Assembly: GCF_001940235.1 (NCBI RefSeq)
Contig: NZ_MJIE01000001.1
Location: forward strand, 186,001 to 250,000
Length of the DNA: 64,000 nucleotides
Direction: 5' to 3'
Source: Hornefia porci
Lineage (GTDB): Bacteria; Bacillota; Clostridia; Peptostreptococcales; Anaerovoracaceae
Below are positions 40,371-49,439 of the stretch, piece by piece (position 1 is the stretch's first letter; each line of letters begins with the position of its first letter). A program made the position numbers and the translations under genes. The notes under the pieces are model-generated. The model saw only the letters and a list, made by a program, of their open reading frames with translations, searched no databases and had not been told where the DNA came from.

Positions 40371-41203
40371 GGCGAGATCAGGTTAAGGAACGCATCCGGC
40401 AGATGGTACTTCTGGGAATCAAACAGTTCGGAGATCCCTATTATCAGGGATTCGCCGCGCAGATTGCTTTTTTTGTAATGCTGTCGCTGGTTCCGACGAT
40501 TATCGTGATCACGCAGCTGCTCGGTTTTCTGAACATCAACAATCTGGACTTCCTGGAGGACTGGATCGATAAATACATAACCTCTGACATGGGGAACACG
40601 ATTAAAGGACTGCTGAGGAATCATTCCTCCGTCGGGAACAATATCGTCCTGACCCTGCTGGCGCTCTGGGCGGCCTCCAGGGCACAGTTCGCGATGATGC
40701 GCATCGCAAACTACACGTACAGCAGCAGCCGCACAACGGGAAATTTCTGGACGGAACGGCTCCGGTCGCTGAGGACCATGGTGCTCACCATCCTGACCTT
40801 TGCCTTTGTTATCGTCGTGCTTGTCTACGGCAAAAAGATCCTGTATATCTTTGTCGGGGGTGTCGTCGAGGAATATAAGATTACGATGCTGTGGACGATG
40901 TTCCGGTGGCCGCTGATCGCGGTGCTGTATTTCCTGGTCATCATGCTGAACTATTATGTGATGCCTGTGGAGCGGCTGAGTCTGCGGGACCTGCTGCCGG
41001 GATCCGTATTCGGTTCGCTGGGACTGCTGATCGTGACGTTCTTCTATGTGGTATACACCCAGTATATCGTGAATTACAACATTATATACGGTTCCATGTC
41101 CTCCGTGGTCGCTCTCATGTTCTGGTTCTATTTCCTGGCGTGGGTGCTGGTGCTCGGGGTGCTGGTGAACAAAGTATTTCGTGATACGAGGAGGAAACGA
41201 TAA
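40367..41203 (+). CDS. YihY/BrkB family inner-membrane protein
   Basis: 278 aa with about six membrane segments. FAAQIAFFVMLSLVPTIIVITQLLG, LWAASRAQFAMMRIANYTY and a final helix after YGSMSSVVALMFWFYFLAWVLVLGVLVNKVF are family hallmarks. The biochemical role of the family is not established; it was once mis-named ribonuclease BN. Coupled to rdgB (ATGA) and to the radical SAM gene (shared base in TAATG). Confidence 0.92.
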   Translation: MRRDQVKERIRQMVLLGIKQFGDPYYQGFAAQIAFFVMLSLVPTIIVITQLLGFLNINNLDFLEDWIDKYITSDMGNTIKGLLRNHSSVGNNIVLTLLALWAASRAQFAMMRIANYTYSSSRTTGNFWTERLRSLRTMVLTILTFAFVIVVLVYGKKILYIFVGGVVEEYKITMLWTMFRWPLIAVLYFLVIMLNYYVMPVERLSLRDLLPGSVFGSLGLLIVTFFYVVYTQYIVNYNIIYGSMSSVVALMFWFYFLAWVLVLGVLVNKVFRDTRRKR

Positions 41204-41823
41204 TGGCGGATTATGAGGATTACAAAGAAGAAATCGGAGATGTGCTCTACGACTACGGACGCGGGCTCTATGCGAACATCACCAACCGCTGTCCGTGCCG
41301 GTGCGAATTCTGCATACGGGATATGACGGATTCTCTCGGCAGTGCGGATTCTCTGTGGCTGAAACGTGAGCCGACGGTGGATGAGGTAATCGCGATGCTG
41401 AAGGAGTGGGATCTGAGCGCATATGAGGAGCTCGTGTTCTGCGGCTACGGCGAGCCCACGGAGCGTCTGGACGATCTGCTCGCAATTGCGGGTTATGTCA
41501 GGGCAAATACGGATCTGTCCGTCCGCATCAATACCAACGGGCTTTCGGATTTAATCAATGGAAAGGAGACCTGTCCGATGTTAGAGGGCGTCATCGATTC
41601 CGTGTCAGTGAGTCTGAATCAGTTCGATGCGGAGAAGTATACGGAGCTCTGCCATCCGAAATTCGGACCCGCGGCCTACGACGCCATGCTGAAGTTCACG
41701 AAGGATGTGCAGAGGTATGTCCCGCATGTCGCAATGTCGGTCGTAGGCGTGATTCCGGTGGAGGATATTGAGAAGTGCAGGGAGATCGCGGCCGGCCTCG
41801 GCGTGCCGTTCCGCGTTCGCTGA
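41203..41823 (+). CDS. Radical SAM protein, TatD-associated type
   Basis: 206 aa, a short radical SAM domain. The cluster motif is NRCPCRCEFC (Cys30, Cys34 and Cys37 as CX3CX2C, with an extra Cys32). FCGYGEPTERLDDLL matches the GGE-like SAM-binding strand, and VSVSLNQFDAEKYTELCHPKFG is typical of a small group of clostridial proteins usually found near TatD hydrolases; no tatD is nearby here. The reaction is unknown. It is not the glycyl-radical activase type: it lacks the CX3CX2C placement near the N-terminus after Gly-rich sequence and the extra ferredoxin cluster region. Confidence 0.8.
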   Translation: MADYEDYKEEIGDVLYDYGRGLYANITNRCPCRCEFCIRDMTDSLGSADSLWLKREPTVDEVIAMLKEWDLSAYEELVFCGYGEPTERLDDLLAIAGYVRANTDLSVRINTNGLSDLINGKETCPMLEGVIDSVSVSLNQFDAEKYTELCHPKFGPAAYDAMLKFTKDVQRYVPHVAMSVVGVIPVEDIEKCREIAAGLGVPFRVR

Positions 41824-41949
41824 CGCCGGTACACAAAGCATGACTTGCGCCGCGGAGCGCGTTCAATCTGCGTCCCCCCGCTGCAGATGCAGAAAGGAAG
41901 AGAGGAGGGCGCGGGTCCGCAGAAAGACAGAAGAAGACAGAAAGAAAAA

Positions 41950-42654
41950 ATGGCAAGAGGGAAACGACAGAAAAACAGAAGACGATACAGACTGAAGCCC
42001 CGGTTCTATGTGATTATGGCGGCGCTGCTGCTGATACTGTTCCTGCTTTTGTTCAGAGTGATCACGCTGATGCTCCCGCTGTTTGTCGATCAGGAGGAGG
42101 AGACGGCGCAGGCTGCGGATCACGGATGTACCTATCAGCAGGGGATCCGGATCATGATCGGCGCGAAGGGATACATCAATACCGGCCTGACCTACAGTGA
42201 CCGGTATTACAGCGGCGGATACCCGCCTGCGCACATCGGCGTCTGCACGGACGTGGTATGGCGGGGGCTGACGGGGCTGGACGTGACCCTGAAGGATCTG
42301 GTGGATCAGGATGTCGCCTCGAATTTTCAGGCGTATTCGCAGGTGATTGCTAGCGCGGATCCGTCCATCGATTTCCGGCTCGTGCCGGTACTGCGCGTCT
42401 ACTTCGACCGGCACTGTGTACGGCTTTCCGATGATCCGTTCAATCTCCTGGCATGGCAGCCGGGCGATTTCGTGGTCTACGACGATCAGCACGTCGCGGT
42501 GGTGTCTGCGATGCGAAGCTTTCTGGGATATCCGTATATCATCCAGCACGGGAAGGACCCGGCGGGGGATGAAGACCGTCTTTTCAATGACAGCGGCCTG
42601 AAGCTCACAGGGCATTATCGCTGGCCGAAAACAATCGAAATAGGGAGTAACTGA
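41950..42654 (+). CDS. DUF1287 family membrane-anchored protein
   Basis: 234 aa from ATG 41950 (MARGKRQKNRRRYRLK); the frame is open from 41845 and the start is not certain, since no strong ribosome site is visible. A basic N-terminus precedes a membrane segment (VIMAALLLILFLLLFRVITLMLPL). The outer domain shows the DUF1287 pattern: GYPPAHIGVCTDVVWRGLTG, DLVDQDVASNFQAY, SIDFRLVPVLRVYFDRH, LAWQPGDFVVYDDQHVAVVS and IIQHG. The Cys and His pattern resembles NlpC/P60-like folds, so a wall hydrolase role is plausible but unproven. The lipid kinase gene follows directly. Confidence 0.8.
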   Translation: MARGKRQKNRRRYRLKPRFYVIMAALLLILFLLLFRVITLMLPLFVDQEEETAQAADHGCTYQQGIRIMIGAKGYINTGLTYSDRYYSGGYPPAHIGVCTDVVWRGLTGLDVTLKDLVDQDVASNFQAYSQVIASADPSIDFRLVPVLRVYFDRHCVRLSDDPFNLLAWQPGDFVVYDDQHVAVVSAMRSFLGYPYIIQHGKDPAGDEDRLFNDSGLKLTGHYRWPKTIEIGSN

Positions 42655-42655
42655 G

Positions 42656-43600
42656 ATGAAGAGAGCATTGGTAATCATTAATCCGTGCGCGGGTACCAGA
42701 CAGGCGAACCGGCATTTTGTCCAGATCACGGATATTCTCTGCAAGGCAGGGTATGAAACGGTGGTCGCGACGACGGCGGGCCGGGGAGACGGTACGGAGA
42801 TCGCGCGGACCAGAAGCAGGAAATTCGACCTGGTGGTATGTATCGGCGGCGACGGAACGTTCAATGAGGTTGTGGCCGGAGTCCTGGAGTCGGGTTCGAA
42901 GGTTCCTATCGGATATATTCCGGCAGGAAGCACGAACGATTTCGGCGCCAGTCTGGGGCTTTCCAAAAATATTATTCAGGCGACAAAGGATATCGTGATG
43001 GGCGTGCCGGTGACGCTGGATATCGGAAGCTTCAACGACCGGTATTTTTCCTATGTGGCTTCCTTCGGCGCCTTTACGGCCACCAGCTACAGCGTGCCTC
43101 AGGATCTGAAGAACACGCTGGGGCACCTTGCGTACATCCTGGAAGGAATCCGTGACATTCCATCCATCAAGCCGCTGAAGCTGAGAGTCCGGAATGAGGT
43201 GGGGGTCTACGGCGGAGAGTACATTTTCGGCGCCGTATGCAATTCGACCTCGATGGGAGGCATCATCACCCTGGACAAAAAACTGGTGGACATGAATGAC
43301 GGACTGTTCGAGGTTCTGCTGATCCGCTCCCCCAGAAATATCTTTGAACTCACGCAGATTACAATGGCGCTGACGCAGGGGAAGTATAAGGAGTGTCCGA
43401 TGATGTCGTTCTTCAGCTCGGGTAATCTGCATATTGAAGCGGACCCGGACATGCCCTGGACGCTGGACGGGGAATATCAGCCGGGAAGCGAGGAGATCAG
43501 CATCCGGAACAACAAGAGCGCGATCCGCATCATGGTCGGAAGAGATAACGCCGCGGCGCAGGACGTTCTGCGGATAGCGGGGAACAAAGGAAAACTGTGA
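42656..43600 (+). CDS. Diacylglycerol / lipid kinase, YegS-DagK family
   Basis: 314 aa. It starts MKRALVIINPCAGTRQANRHF, has the ATP loop VVCIGGDGTFNEVVAGVLESG and PAGSTNDFGASLGL, and in the C-terminal sandwich LDIGSFNDRYFSYVASFGAFT and PWTLDGEY. It phosphorylates a membrane lipid alcohol such as diacylglycerol, recycling it to phosphatidic acid. It starts one base after the DUF1287 stop. End of a + strand run from rdgB onward. Confidence 0.92.
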   Translation: MKRALVIINPCAGTRQANRHFVQITDILCKAGYETVVATTAGRGDGTEIARTRSRKFDLVVCIGGDGTFNEVVAGVLESGSKVPIGYIPAGSTNDFGASLGLSKNIIQATKDIVMGVPVTLDIGSFNDRYFSYVASFGAFTATSYSVPQDLKNTLGHLAYILEGIRDIPSIKPLKLRVRNEVGVYGGEYIFGAVCNSTSMGGIITLDKKLVDMNDGLFEVLLIRSPRNIFELTQITMALTQGKYKECPMMSFFSSGNLHIEADPDMPWTLDGEYQPGSEEISIRNNKSAIRIMVGRDNAAAQDVLRIAGNKGKL

Positions 43601-43831
43601 CGCCCGCCGGCGCGCAGTACGAGGTTTCCGGAATGCGGTTTATTGCAAACCTGAATTGCTTTACTGTGACGACAAAAATGTATTAATATACGATGCAGAA
43701 TATATTCATGAATCGAAGGCCCACAAATTATTAAGATTTCTTAATAATTTGTGGGCCTGTTTAATGCTTGGAATTTCAATAAAAACGACGAAGACCTCTG
43801 TGAAAGTTATGTGAAAATGAACATTATGCAG
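43601..43831 (+). other. Intergenic region with a long perfect hairpin
   Basis: Contains an inverted repeat with 19-bp perfect arms and a 4-nt loop: the left arm starts AGGCCCACAAATT (43717-43735) and the right arm is 43740-43758, followed by GTTTAATGC. It probably ends the lipid-kinase transcript although the T-tail is weak. Nothing else is recognised. Confidence 0.6.
43717..43758. terminator. 19-bp stem hairpin, probable bidirectional terminator
   Basis: Perfect 19-bp arms with loop ATTT; only a few Ts follow on the + side. Terminator is the likeliest role. A small palindromic repeat element is an alternative. Confidence 0.5.
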
Positions 43832-43860
43832 TTGACACTGCTTTGTATATCGAATAGGAT
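43832..43860 (+). promoter_or_regulatory. Promoter of the G5-NlpC/P60 gene
   Basis: Perfect TTGACA (43832-43837), 17-nt spacer, TAGGAT (43855-43860). It gives a leader of about 150 nt before the start at 44019. Confidence 0.7.
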
Positions 43861-43932
43861 ATTTTTTGTCGGTACAGCTGCGACATGAACAGAAACAGAA
43901 GAAACAGAACAGAAAGGAAAGGATTTGTGCTT

Positions 43933-44022
43933 ATGCTTGCAGGGAAAGACTGCAAAGGGGTGTTCAGGGAGCTGACCGTATATAACAGGGGAAATAAGAC
44001 AGACGGAGAGAGGAACCGATGA
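43933..44022 (+). CDS. Small upstream ORF (29 codons), possible leader peptide
   Basis: Peptide MLAGKDCKGVFRELTVYNRG plus nine residues ending in ERNR. AAAGGAAAGGA lies about 9 nt before its ATG. Its TGA (44020-44022) overlaps the ATG of the wall hydrolase (ATGAG at 44019), as in translationally coupled pairs. I recognise no homologue; it could regulate translation of the hydrolase or be fortuitous. Confidence 0.4.
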   Translation: MLAGKDCKGVFRELTVYNRGNKTDGERNR

Positions 44023-45050
44023 GAGCCATGATGAAAAAGATTTCCGGAGCGTCGGGCCGGAAGAAGCACAGAATCTATGCGGTCATCGCGGTGGAAATTC
44101 TGGCGCTGATCCTGGTTCTGATTACATCGACGGGCGTTTACGCCGCGAAGGACTACTGGACGGTGGAAGGCGGCGACAAAACCCTTGCGACACTGACCTC
44201 CAAAGCGGAGGCGGAGAAGGCGATCCGTCTGATTCAGCAGAATTACACGAAAAAAGGCGCGAAGAACGTAAAGGTAAAACTGAATCCCGCGCTCAGCGTG
44301 AAGCAGAAATTCTACGGAAAATTCGACAGGAAACCGAAGGTTTCCTCAGCTGAGGAGACCGCTGCCGCAGTGACCGTGAAGAAAGACGGGGAGAAACCCG
44401 TCGTGGATGTTATCACGAAACAGACTGTCGCAAAGAAATATAAGGTGGATTATAAGACTGTATATAAAGAATCCAGTGAGGCGGCGCTGAATACCACCGC
44501 GGTGAAATCTGAAGGAAAGAGCGGCGTGAAGGCACAGACGGTGACATCCACGTCTCTGAACGGTGACGTGGTGGATTCCGAGGTCGTCAGCAGTAAAACG
44601 GTGGAAGAGGCGGTCGACAAGGTGGTGCTCCGGGGAACCGGAACCAGGGAGGCCGCAAAGGGCGAGACCACGACCGACCTGGGCGCGCAGTACAGCCGTG
44701 AGAGCGGCGAGGCGCTGGTGAAATATGCCAGACAGTTTCTGGGAAATCCGTACGTGTACGGCGGCTCCAGTCTTACAAAGGGCTGCGACTGCTCCGGATT
44801 CGTCATGGCGCTGTACGCCCATTACGGGATTCAGCTTCCCCACGACGCCGGTGCGGACCGGGCGTACGGAAGAGGCGTCTCGCTGGCGGAGGCTCAGCCG
44901 GGCGATCTGATCTGCTTCTACGGACATATCGGAATCTATATCGGAAACAATCAGATCATCCATGCGATGAATGAACAGAACGGAATCACGATCTCCACGA
45001 TCGGATATAACGGAAAAAAGGTGCTGACTGTCCGGCGGATATTCGGATAG
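44019..45050 (+). CDS. G5-domain NlpC/P60 peptidoglycan endopeptidase
   Basis: 343 aa. A membrane segment or signal at residues 20-42 (YAVIAVEILALILVLITSTGVYA) is followed by a mixed region and a G5-like domain around residues 120-215 (VTSTSLNGDVVDSEVVSSK, VVLRGTGTRE). The C-terminal NlpC/P60 domain begins VKYARQFLGNPYVYGGSS; Cys258 in CDCSGFVMALYAHYG is the nucleophile, His in GHIGIYIG the base, and IIHAMN the third polar position. It cuts peptide stems in the cell wall from outside. It has its own promoter and sits alone, convergent with ribH. Confidence 0.93.
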   Translation: MRAMMKKISGASGRKKHRIYAVIAVEILALILVLITSTGVYAAKDYWTVEGGDKTLATLTSKAEAEKAIRLIQQNYTKKGAKNVKVKLNPALSVKQKFYGKFDRKPKVSSAEETAAAVTVKKDGEKPVVDVITKQTVAKKYKVDYKTVYKESSEAALNTTAVKSEGKSGVKAQTVTSTSLNGDVVDSEVVSSKTVEEAVDKVVLRGTGTREAAKGETTTDLGAQYSRESGEALVKYARQFLGNPYVYGGSSLTKGCDCSGFVMALYAHYGIQLPHDAGADRAYGRGVSLAEAQPGDLICFYGHIGIYIGNNQIIHAMNEQNGITISTIGYNGKKVLTVRRIFG

Positions 45051-45185
45051 CGGAGAAGACAGTCGGCCGCGCTCCGAACCGGCCGGGGCGCGGCAGCAGA
45101 TTCAAGCTGATATGAGGCGGCCGGCGATATCCGATTCGGATTCTGCCGTCCGGTGACGTCCGATCCGGCTGCGGCCGGCCGATCG

Positions 45186-45647
45186 TTACTCAATCCGGCG
45201 GATCAGGTTGACCATCTCGATGGCGCCGAGGGCGCAGTCGTAGCCTTTGTTGCCGCCCTTGGAACCGGCCCGTTCCAGAGCCTGCTCGATGCTGTCTGTG
45301 GTCAGGACGCCGAACATCACCGGAACGCCGGTTTCCAGCCCGATGGCCGCGATGCCTTTGGACACCTCCGCACATACGTAGTCATAATGAGACGTTGCGC
45401 CGCGGATTACGGCGCCCAGGCAGATTACCGTGTCATAACGGCCCGAGAGGGCCATTTTTTTTGCGATCAGCGGAATCTCGAACGCGCCGGGACACCAGGC
45501 AACGTCGATATTCTCTTCGGGAATTTCATGACGTTTAAGACCGTCCATCGCGCCGCTCAGCAGTCTGGAGACCACGAGCTCATTGAAGCGGGCGCAGACG
45601 ACGCCCACGCGTATATCTGTGTTTACTAATTTTCCTTCATAAATCAT
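45186..45647 (-). CDS. ribH: 6,7-dimethyl-8-ribityllumazine synthase
   Basis: Condenses 5-amino-6-ribitylaminouracil with dihydroxybutanone phosphate, the next-to-last riboflavin step. 153 aa, standard length. Motifs: [65 protein letters not shown] (catalytic His region) and [27 protein letters not shown] precedes the start. It is the last gene of the rib operon, 190 nt after ribBA; that gap holds no gene that I can see. Confidence 0.96.
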   Translation of the reverse strand: MIYEGKLVNTDIRVGVVCARFNELVVSRLLSGAMDGLKRHEIPEENIDVAWCPGAFEIPLIAKKMALSGRYDTVICLGAVIRGATSHYDYVCAEVSKGIAAIGLETGVPVMFGVLTTDSIEQALERAGSKGGNKGYDCALGAIEMVNLIRRIE

Positions 45648-45837
45648 TGTTAAATCCTCCGTTTCATCTGATGTTCCTGTCTGATATTTTTGTCTGAGGT
45701 TTTTATCTCTCAGGCCGATGTCCCGGACCTTTCGGCAACTGTCTTCGCCTCCGCTCAGAAAGTTTTACGGATCGGCGCAGAGTCGCGTCTGCTGCGGGAT
45801 CCGGCGCAGAGGCCGGCAGCTGCCGCGGTCCGGGGCT

Positions 45838-47064
45838 TCAGTAGTCGAGAATGTGTCCCATACGGTTCTGCTTTGTTCTGAGATAGAAAAGATCGTGGGA
45901 GTTTGCCTTCATCTGGATGGGAACCCGCTCGATGATTTCCATGCCGTATTCGCTGAGCTCGTAAACCTTCTGCGGGTTGTTCGTCAGAAGACGCATAGTG
46001 CGGACGCCGAGATCTCTCAGAATCTGTGCGCCGATGTAGTACTCCCGCAGGTCCGGCGGAAAGCCCAGCGCCACATTTGCCTCCAGCGTGTCCATTCCAC
46101 GGTCCTGAAGCTCATAGGCCTTCAGCTTGTTGATCAGACCGATGCCGCGTCCCTCCTGTCGCATGTACAAAAGAATCCCGCGGCCTTCCTTTTCGATGGC
46201 GGTCAGGGCCGCGGCCAGCTGCTGGCCGCAGTCGCACCGGCTGGAGCCGAAGGCGTCCCCGGTAAGGCATTCGGAGTGGACACGGCAGAGAATATTCTCG
46301 CCGTCGCCGATTTCTCCTTTGACCAGAGCGACATGATGCTCGCCGTTCAGCCGGTTGATGTACCCGATGGCGCGAAAATCTCCGTACCGGGTGGGGAGTG
46401 ATGTGTCGGCCACTTCTTCAACGAGAATGTCATGCTTCTTCCGATAGTCCTGCAGCGCCCTGATGGAGATGAATCGTATGCCGTATTTCGCCGCCAGCTT
46501 TTTCAGCTTCGGCGTGCGCATCATGGTTCCGTCTTCATCCATGATTTCACAGCAGATTCCCACGGGCTCCAGACCGGCCAGCCGCATCAGATCAATGGTC
46601 GCCTCAGTGTGTCCGTTTCGCTCCAGTACGCCGCCGGGCCTGGCCAGAAGCGGAAAATTGTGCCCGGGGCGGCGGAAGTCGGAAGCCCGGCTCCCGGGAT
46701 CCGCGACTTTACGGGTGGTGAACCCGCGTTCTTCGGCGGAGATTCCGGTCGTGGTATCGGCGTGGTCGATGGAGATAGTAAAGGCCGTCTCATGGTTGTC
46801 GGTATTGTCAGTAACCATCTGCGTCAGATTCAGGCGCCGTGTGACCTCTTCGCCGACGGGCATGCAGATCAGGCCTTTGCCGTGAACCGCCATGAAGTTG
46901 ATGTTTTCTGTAGTGGCGTACTGACCGGCGCAGATGAAGTCGCCTTCGTTCTCCCGATCCGGATCATCGGTGCAGAGAATCAGTCTGCCGCGGCGCAGAT
47001 CCTCAATGGCCTCTTCAATGGTGCTGAATTGAAATTCATTTCCGTTTTCTTTTTTGTTCATCAC
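45838..47064 (-). CDS. ribBA: Bifunctional dihydroxybutanone phosphate synthase / GTP cyclohydrolase II
   Basis: 408 aa. N-terminal RibB part: [24 protein letters not shown] and [35 protein letters not shown]-terminal RibA part: [23 protein letters not shown] with the zinc Cys triad, [22 protein letters not shown], and [12 protein letters not shown]. It provides both precursors of riboflavin. Its start overlaps the end of ribE by ATGA (47061-47064). Confidence 0.97.
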   Translation of the reverse strand: MMNKKENGNEFQFSTIEEAIEDLRRGRLILCTDDPDRENEGDFICAGQYATTENINFMAVHGKGLICMPVGEEVTRRLNLTQMVTDNTDNHETAFTISIDHADTTTGISAEERGFTTRKVADPGSRASDFRRPGHNFPLLARPGGVLERNGHTEATIDLMRLAGLEPVGICCEIMDEDGTMMRTPKLKKLAAKYGIRFISIRALQDYRKKHDILVEEVADTSLPTRYGDFRAIGYINRLNGEHHVALVKGEIGDGENILCRVHSECLTGDAFGSSRCDCGQQLAAALTAIEKEGRGILLYMRQEGRGIGLINKLKAYELQDRGMDTLEANVALGFPPDLREYYIGAQILRDLGVRTMRLLTNNPQKVYELSEYGMEIIERVPIQMKANSHDLFYLRTKQNRMGHILDY

Positions 47065-47708
47065 AGATTCCCCTTCCTGAACAACTGTTCTGTGTATTTG
47101 GCGATGATATCGGTCTCGAGATTTACCACACTGCCGCTCTGACGGTCGGAAAGCGCGGTGGCGGCCAGAGTGTGCGGAATAACAGAAACCTGAAATTCCG
47201 ATTTTCCCGGCGTATGATTCACGTTTGCCACTGTCAGACTGATGCCGTCGATGGCGATGGAACCTTTTTGAACGATATAGTGAATCAGTTCATCCGCCGC
47301 GGCGATGGTGAACCAGACGGCGTTGCCGTCCCGGGTGCGTTTTGTGATCGTCCCTGTACCGTCGATATGGCCTGTCACGATGTGACCGCCGAATCGTCCG
47401 TCCGCCGGCATGGCCCGCTCCAGATTCACACGGACGCCGGGGCGCAGAGCCGCCAGCGAGGATCGGGAGAAGGTTTCCGGCATGACGTCGGCAGTGAAGG
47501 TTCCGCTTCCCAGCGCTGTTACAGTCAGGCAGACCCCGTTTACAGCGATGCTGTCGCCGATACGGGTAGGTGCGCCGGCAGAGGGATCGCCGCTCATGGA
47601 ACCGTTTTTTCCCAGCACCCGGCGGCAGGCGACAATGATTCCGGCCTCAGTTCCGCCGCGGCGTATGGCCCGCACTGTGCCGACCTCTTCTATAATTCCT
47701 GTGAACAA
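47061..47708 (-). CDS. ribE: Riboflavin synthase, alpha subunit
   Basis: Dismutates two lumazine molecules into riboflavin. 215 aa made of two similar lumazine-binding halves: the first opens [15 protein letters not shown] and has AVNGVCLTV, the second has [15 protein letters not shown] and [14 protein letters not shown]. It overlaps ribD by 19 nt and ribBA by 4 nt, so the three are tightly coupled. Confidence 0.97.
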   Translation of the reverse strand: MFTGIIEEVGTVRAIRRGGTEAGIIVACRRVLGKNGSMSGDPSAGAPTRIGDSIAVNGVCLTVTALGSGTFTADVMPETFSRSSLAALRPGVRVNLERAMPADGRFGGHIVTGHIDGTGTITKRTRDGNAVWFTIAAADELIHYIVQKGSIAIDGISLTVANVNHTPGKSEFQVSVIPHTLAATALSDRQSGSVVNLETDIIAKYTEQLFRKGNL

Positions 47709-48838
47709 AGTTCCACCTCGCTTTCAATCAGATAATCCTCGCCGATCCTGGTGATCCGGCTGTCAGTCAGCATGAAGGCGTGCTCCGGTGAATCCACCCC
47801 GGCGCCGCCCACCGGCCCCTTCGCTCCGGCGCCGCCGAAAATTTTCGGCGCGATGTATGTCTGCACCCGGTTTACGATTCCCGCATTCAGAGCAGACCAG
47901 TTAAGCTCACTGCCGGCTTCCAGAAAAATGCTGTCAATCTGCATCGCTCCGACTGCCCGGACGAGGGCGCTGAGATCAACGCGTCCGTCCGCTCCGCGGG
48001 GGAGTGTCAGGAACTTTACGCCAAGCTCCTCGTAAGGCTTTGTTCGCTGAGGAGAGTCCACGGCAGTGGCGATGACGGTGCGCGGCTGCCTCAGATGCGG
48101 GCCGGCTTCTGCAGCCGTCTGCACCAGCCGCGAACTGAGAGGCGTGTTCAGCTCTGTGTCGCAGATGATGCGCACCGGAGAAAGTCCGCGGCCGCTGCGG
48201 CAGGTGAGCTCCGGGTCGTCTGCCAGGACGGTGCCGAGACCGGTCATGATGGCCATGTTCTGACCCCGGCTCCGGTGGACATGTGCCCGCGCGGCCTCGC
48301 CGGTGATCCATCTGGAGCTGCCGCCGGCGGTCGCGATCCGTCCGTCCCGGGTCATGGCGTATTTTGCGGTGACAAAGGGAAGTCCGGTGAGAATGTAGCG
48401 GAAGAATACCGGATTCAGTGCGTCACATTCTCTTTGGAGGCAGTGCTCTGTTACGGAAATTCCGGCTTCCCGGAGGCGGGCGACGCCGCGGCCGGATACC
48501 TTCGGATTCGGATCCCCGGAACCGGTTACGACGCGGGAAATCCGGCGTTCGATGACGGCCTCGGTGCAGGGAGGCGTTTTTCCCTGATGGCAGCAGGGCT
48601 CCAGCGTGACGTAAAGTGTGGCTCCGGCCGGGTCTTCCGTGCAGGAGGCGAGGGCGTTTCTCTCTGCGTGAGGTTCTCCGAACCTCCGGTGCCAGCCCTG
48701 TCCGATGACGCGTCCGTTCTTGACGATTACGGCGCCGACCAGGGGGTTGGGGTTCACAAAGCCTGCGCCCCGGCGGGCGAGCCGGATCGCCTGCTTCATA
48801 TATGTTTTATCCTGTTCGTTCTGGTTAATCAGATCCAT
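47690..48838 (-). CDS. ribD: Bifunctional pyrimidine deaminase / reductase
   Basis: Does the deamination and reduction steps between GTP cyclohydrolase II and lumazine synthase. About 382 aa. Deaminase domain: PHAERNALASC (zinc His and catalytic Glu) and VTLEPCCHQGKTPPCTEAVI (zinc Cys). Reductase domain: TAKYAMTRDGRIATAGGSSRWITGEAAR and IFLEAGSELNWSAL. Start is uncertain: AGGAG (48851-48855) lies 12 nt before ATG 48838, but only 0-3 nt before ATG 48850 and 48847. First gene of the operon, behind the FMN riboswitch. Confidence 0.94.
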   Translation of the reverse strand: MDLINQNEQDKTYMKQAIRLARRGAGFVNPNPLVGAVIVKNGRVIGQGWHRRFGEPHAERNALASCTEDPAGATLYVTLEPCCHQGKTPPCTEAVIERRISRVVTGSGDPNPKVSGRGVARLREAGISVTEHCLQRECDALNPVFFRYILTGLPFVTAKYAMTRDGRIATAGGSSRWITGEAARAHVHRSRGQNMAIMTGLGTVLADDPELTCRSGRGLSPVRIICDTELNTPLSSRLVQTAAEAGPHLRQPRTVIATAVDSPQRTKPYEELGVKFLTLPRGADGRVDLSALVRAVGAMQIDSIFLEAGSELNWSALNAGIVNRVQTYIAPKIFGGAGAKGPVGGAGVDSPEHAFMLTDSRITRIGEDYLIESEVELCSQEL

Positions 48839-48953
48839 TATGTTCATCATCTCCTGTCTGGTTCGGGTCTGTCTGCTTCTGTCTGACTGTCAGCTCTGTT
48901 TCAGCAGCGCTGCAGCGTTTTTTCAACAGCGGTGCGGCGGGGCCGGACACGCA

Positions 48954-48979
48954 TTAAAAAAGAAGCCTTTTGAGGCTTC
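48954..48979 (-). terminator. Riboswitch-controlled intrinsic terminator of the rib operon
   Basis: Minus strand: GAAGCC-TCAAAA-GGCTTC followed by six Ts (48961-48978 plus 48955-48960). It lies between the FMN aptamer and ribD, about 215 nt after the aptamer, and is the expected off-switch when FMN is bound. Confidence 0.82.
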
Positions 48980-49193
48980 GGGGAGTCGGATGCCGGATGC
49001 CGGACGGCGGCTTTCAGACGGCTGCGGGAATTCGCCGGAACAGAACAGGCGCGGGGGAGACCGGACTTTGTCATCCCTGCGCGGGGAACCGCATTTTGTC
49101 CTCCACGCCCGGAAGGAAGGCGGCTCATCAAATAAAAACCCGGAATCAGTGATCCCGGGACCTGTTTCAGCAACAAAAGAATTCTGCTGTCGA

Positions 49194-49298
49194 TCTTCTC
49201 TCATCCAGACTATACTGTCGGCTCCGGAATCTCACCGGATCATGCCTGTCGGCTCGCGGGCTGTACCGCCGGTAGGGAATCTCACCCTGCCCCGAAGA
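49194..49298 (-). ncRNA. FMN riboswitch (RFN element)
   Basis: Minus strand order matches the RFN consensus: CTTCGGGGCAGGGTGAGATT, CCCTACCGGCGGTACAGCCC, GCGAGCCGACAGGCATGATC, CGGTGAGATTCCGGAGCCGA, CAGTATAGTCTGGATGAGAG. It binds FMN and controls the ribD-E-BA-H operon through the terminator at 48954. Very confident from sequence. Confidence 0.96.
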
Positions 49299-49312
49299 TT
49301 TCAATTGACACA

Positions 49313-49341
49313 ATTGTATACCGAAAGGAGATGTCTGTCAA
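49313..49341 (-). promoter_or_regulatory. Promoter of the riboflavin operon
   Basis: Minus strand: perfect TTGACA (49336-49341), 17-nt spacer, TACAAT (49313-49318), a few bases before the riboswitch. Confidence 0.75.
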
Positions 49342-49387
49342 GAGAGAAAGGGAATTGTATGAAATTTATAGAAATGGTAAATAATGG

Positions 49388-49416
49388 TTGACAGCGTATG
49401 GGGAAATTGTTATTCT
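49388..49416 (+). promoter_or_regulatory. Promoter of the Tad pilus operon
   Basis: Perfect TTGACA (49388-49393), 17-nt spacer, TATTCT (49411-49416). It overlaps an in-frame ATG at 49398, which therefore cannot be the tadZ start. Confidence 0.65.
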
Positions 49417-49439
49417 CAGGGTACAGAAGGGAGCCGGAT

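Noticed and set aside
41203-41823. Radical SAM protein as activase for the CutC-like enzyme
   Set aside because: It is about 4.6 kb away in another transcription unit and does not have activase features; it resembles the TatD-associated group instead.
43861-44018. c-di-AMP riboswitch upstream of the NlpC/P60 gene
   Set aside because: Such genes often have one, but the leader lacks the conserved blocks and strong pairing; only a small ORF is seen.
49398-49439. Upstream ATG of tadZ at 49398
   Set aside because: It lies within the -35/-10 spacer of the predicted promoter, and ATG 49440 has a good ribosome binding site.
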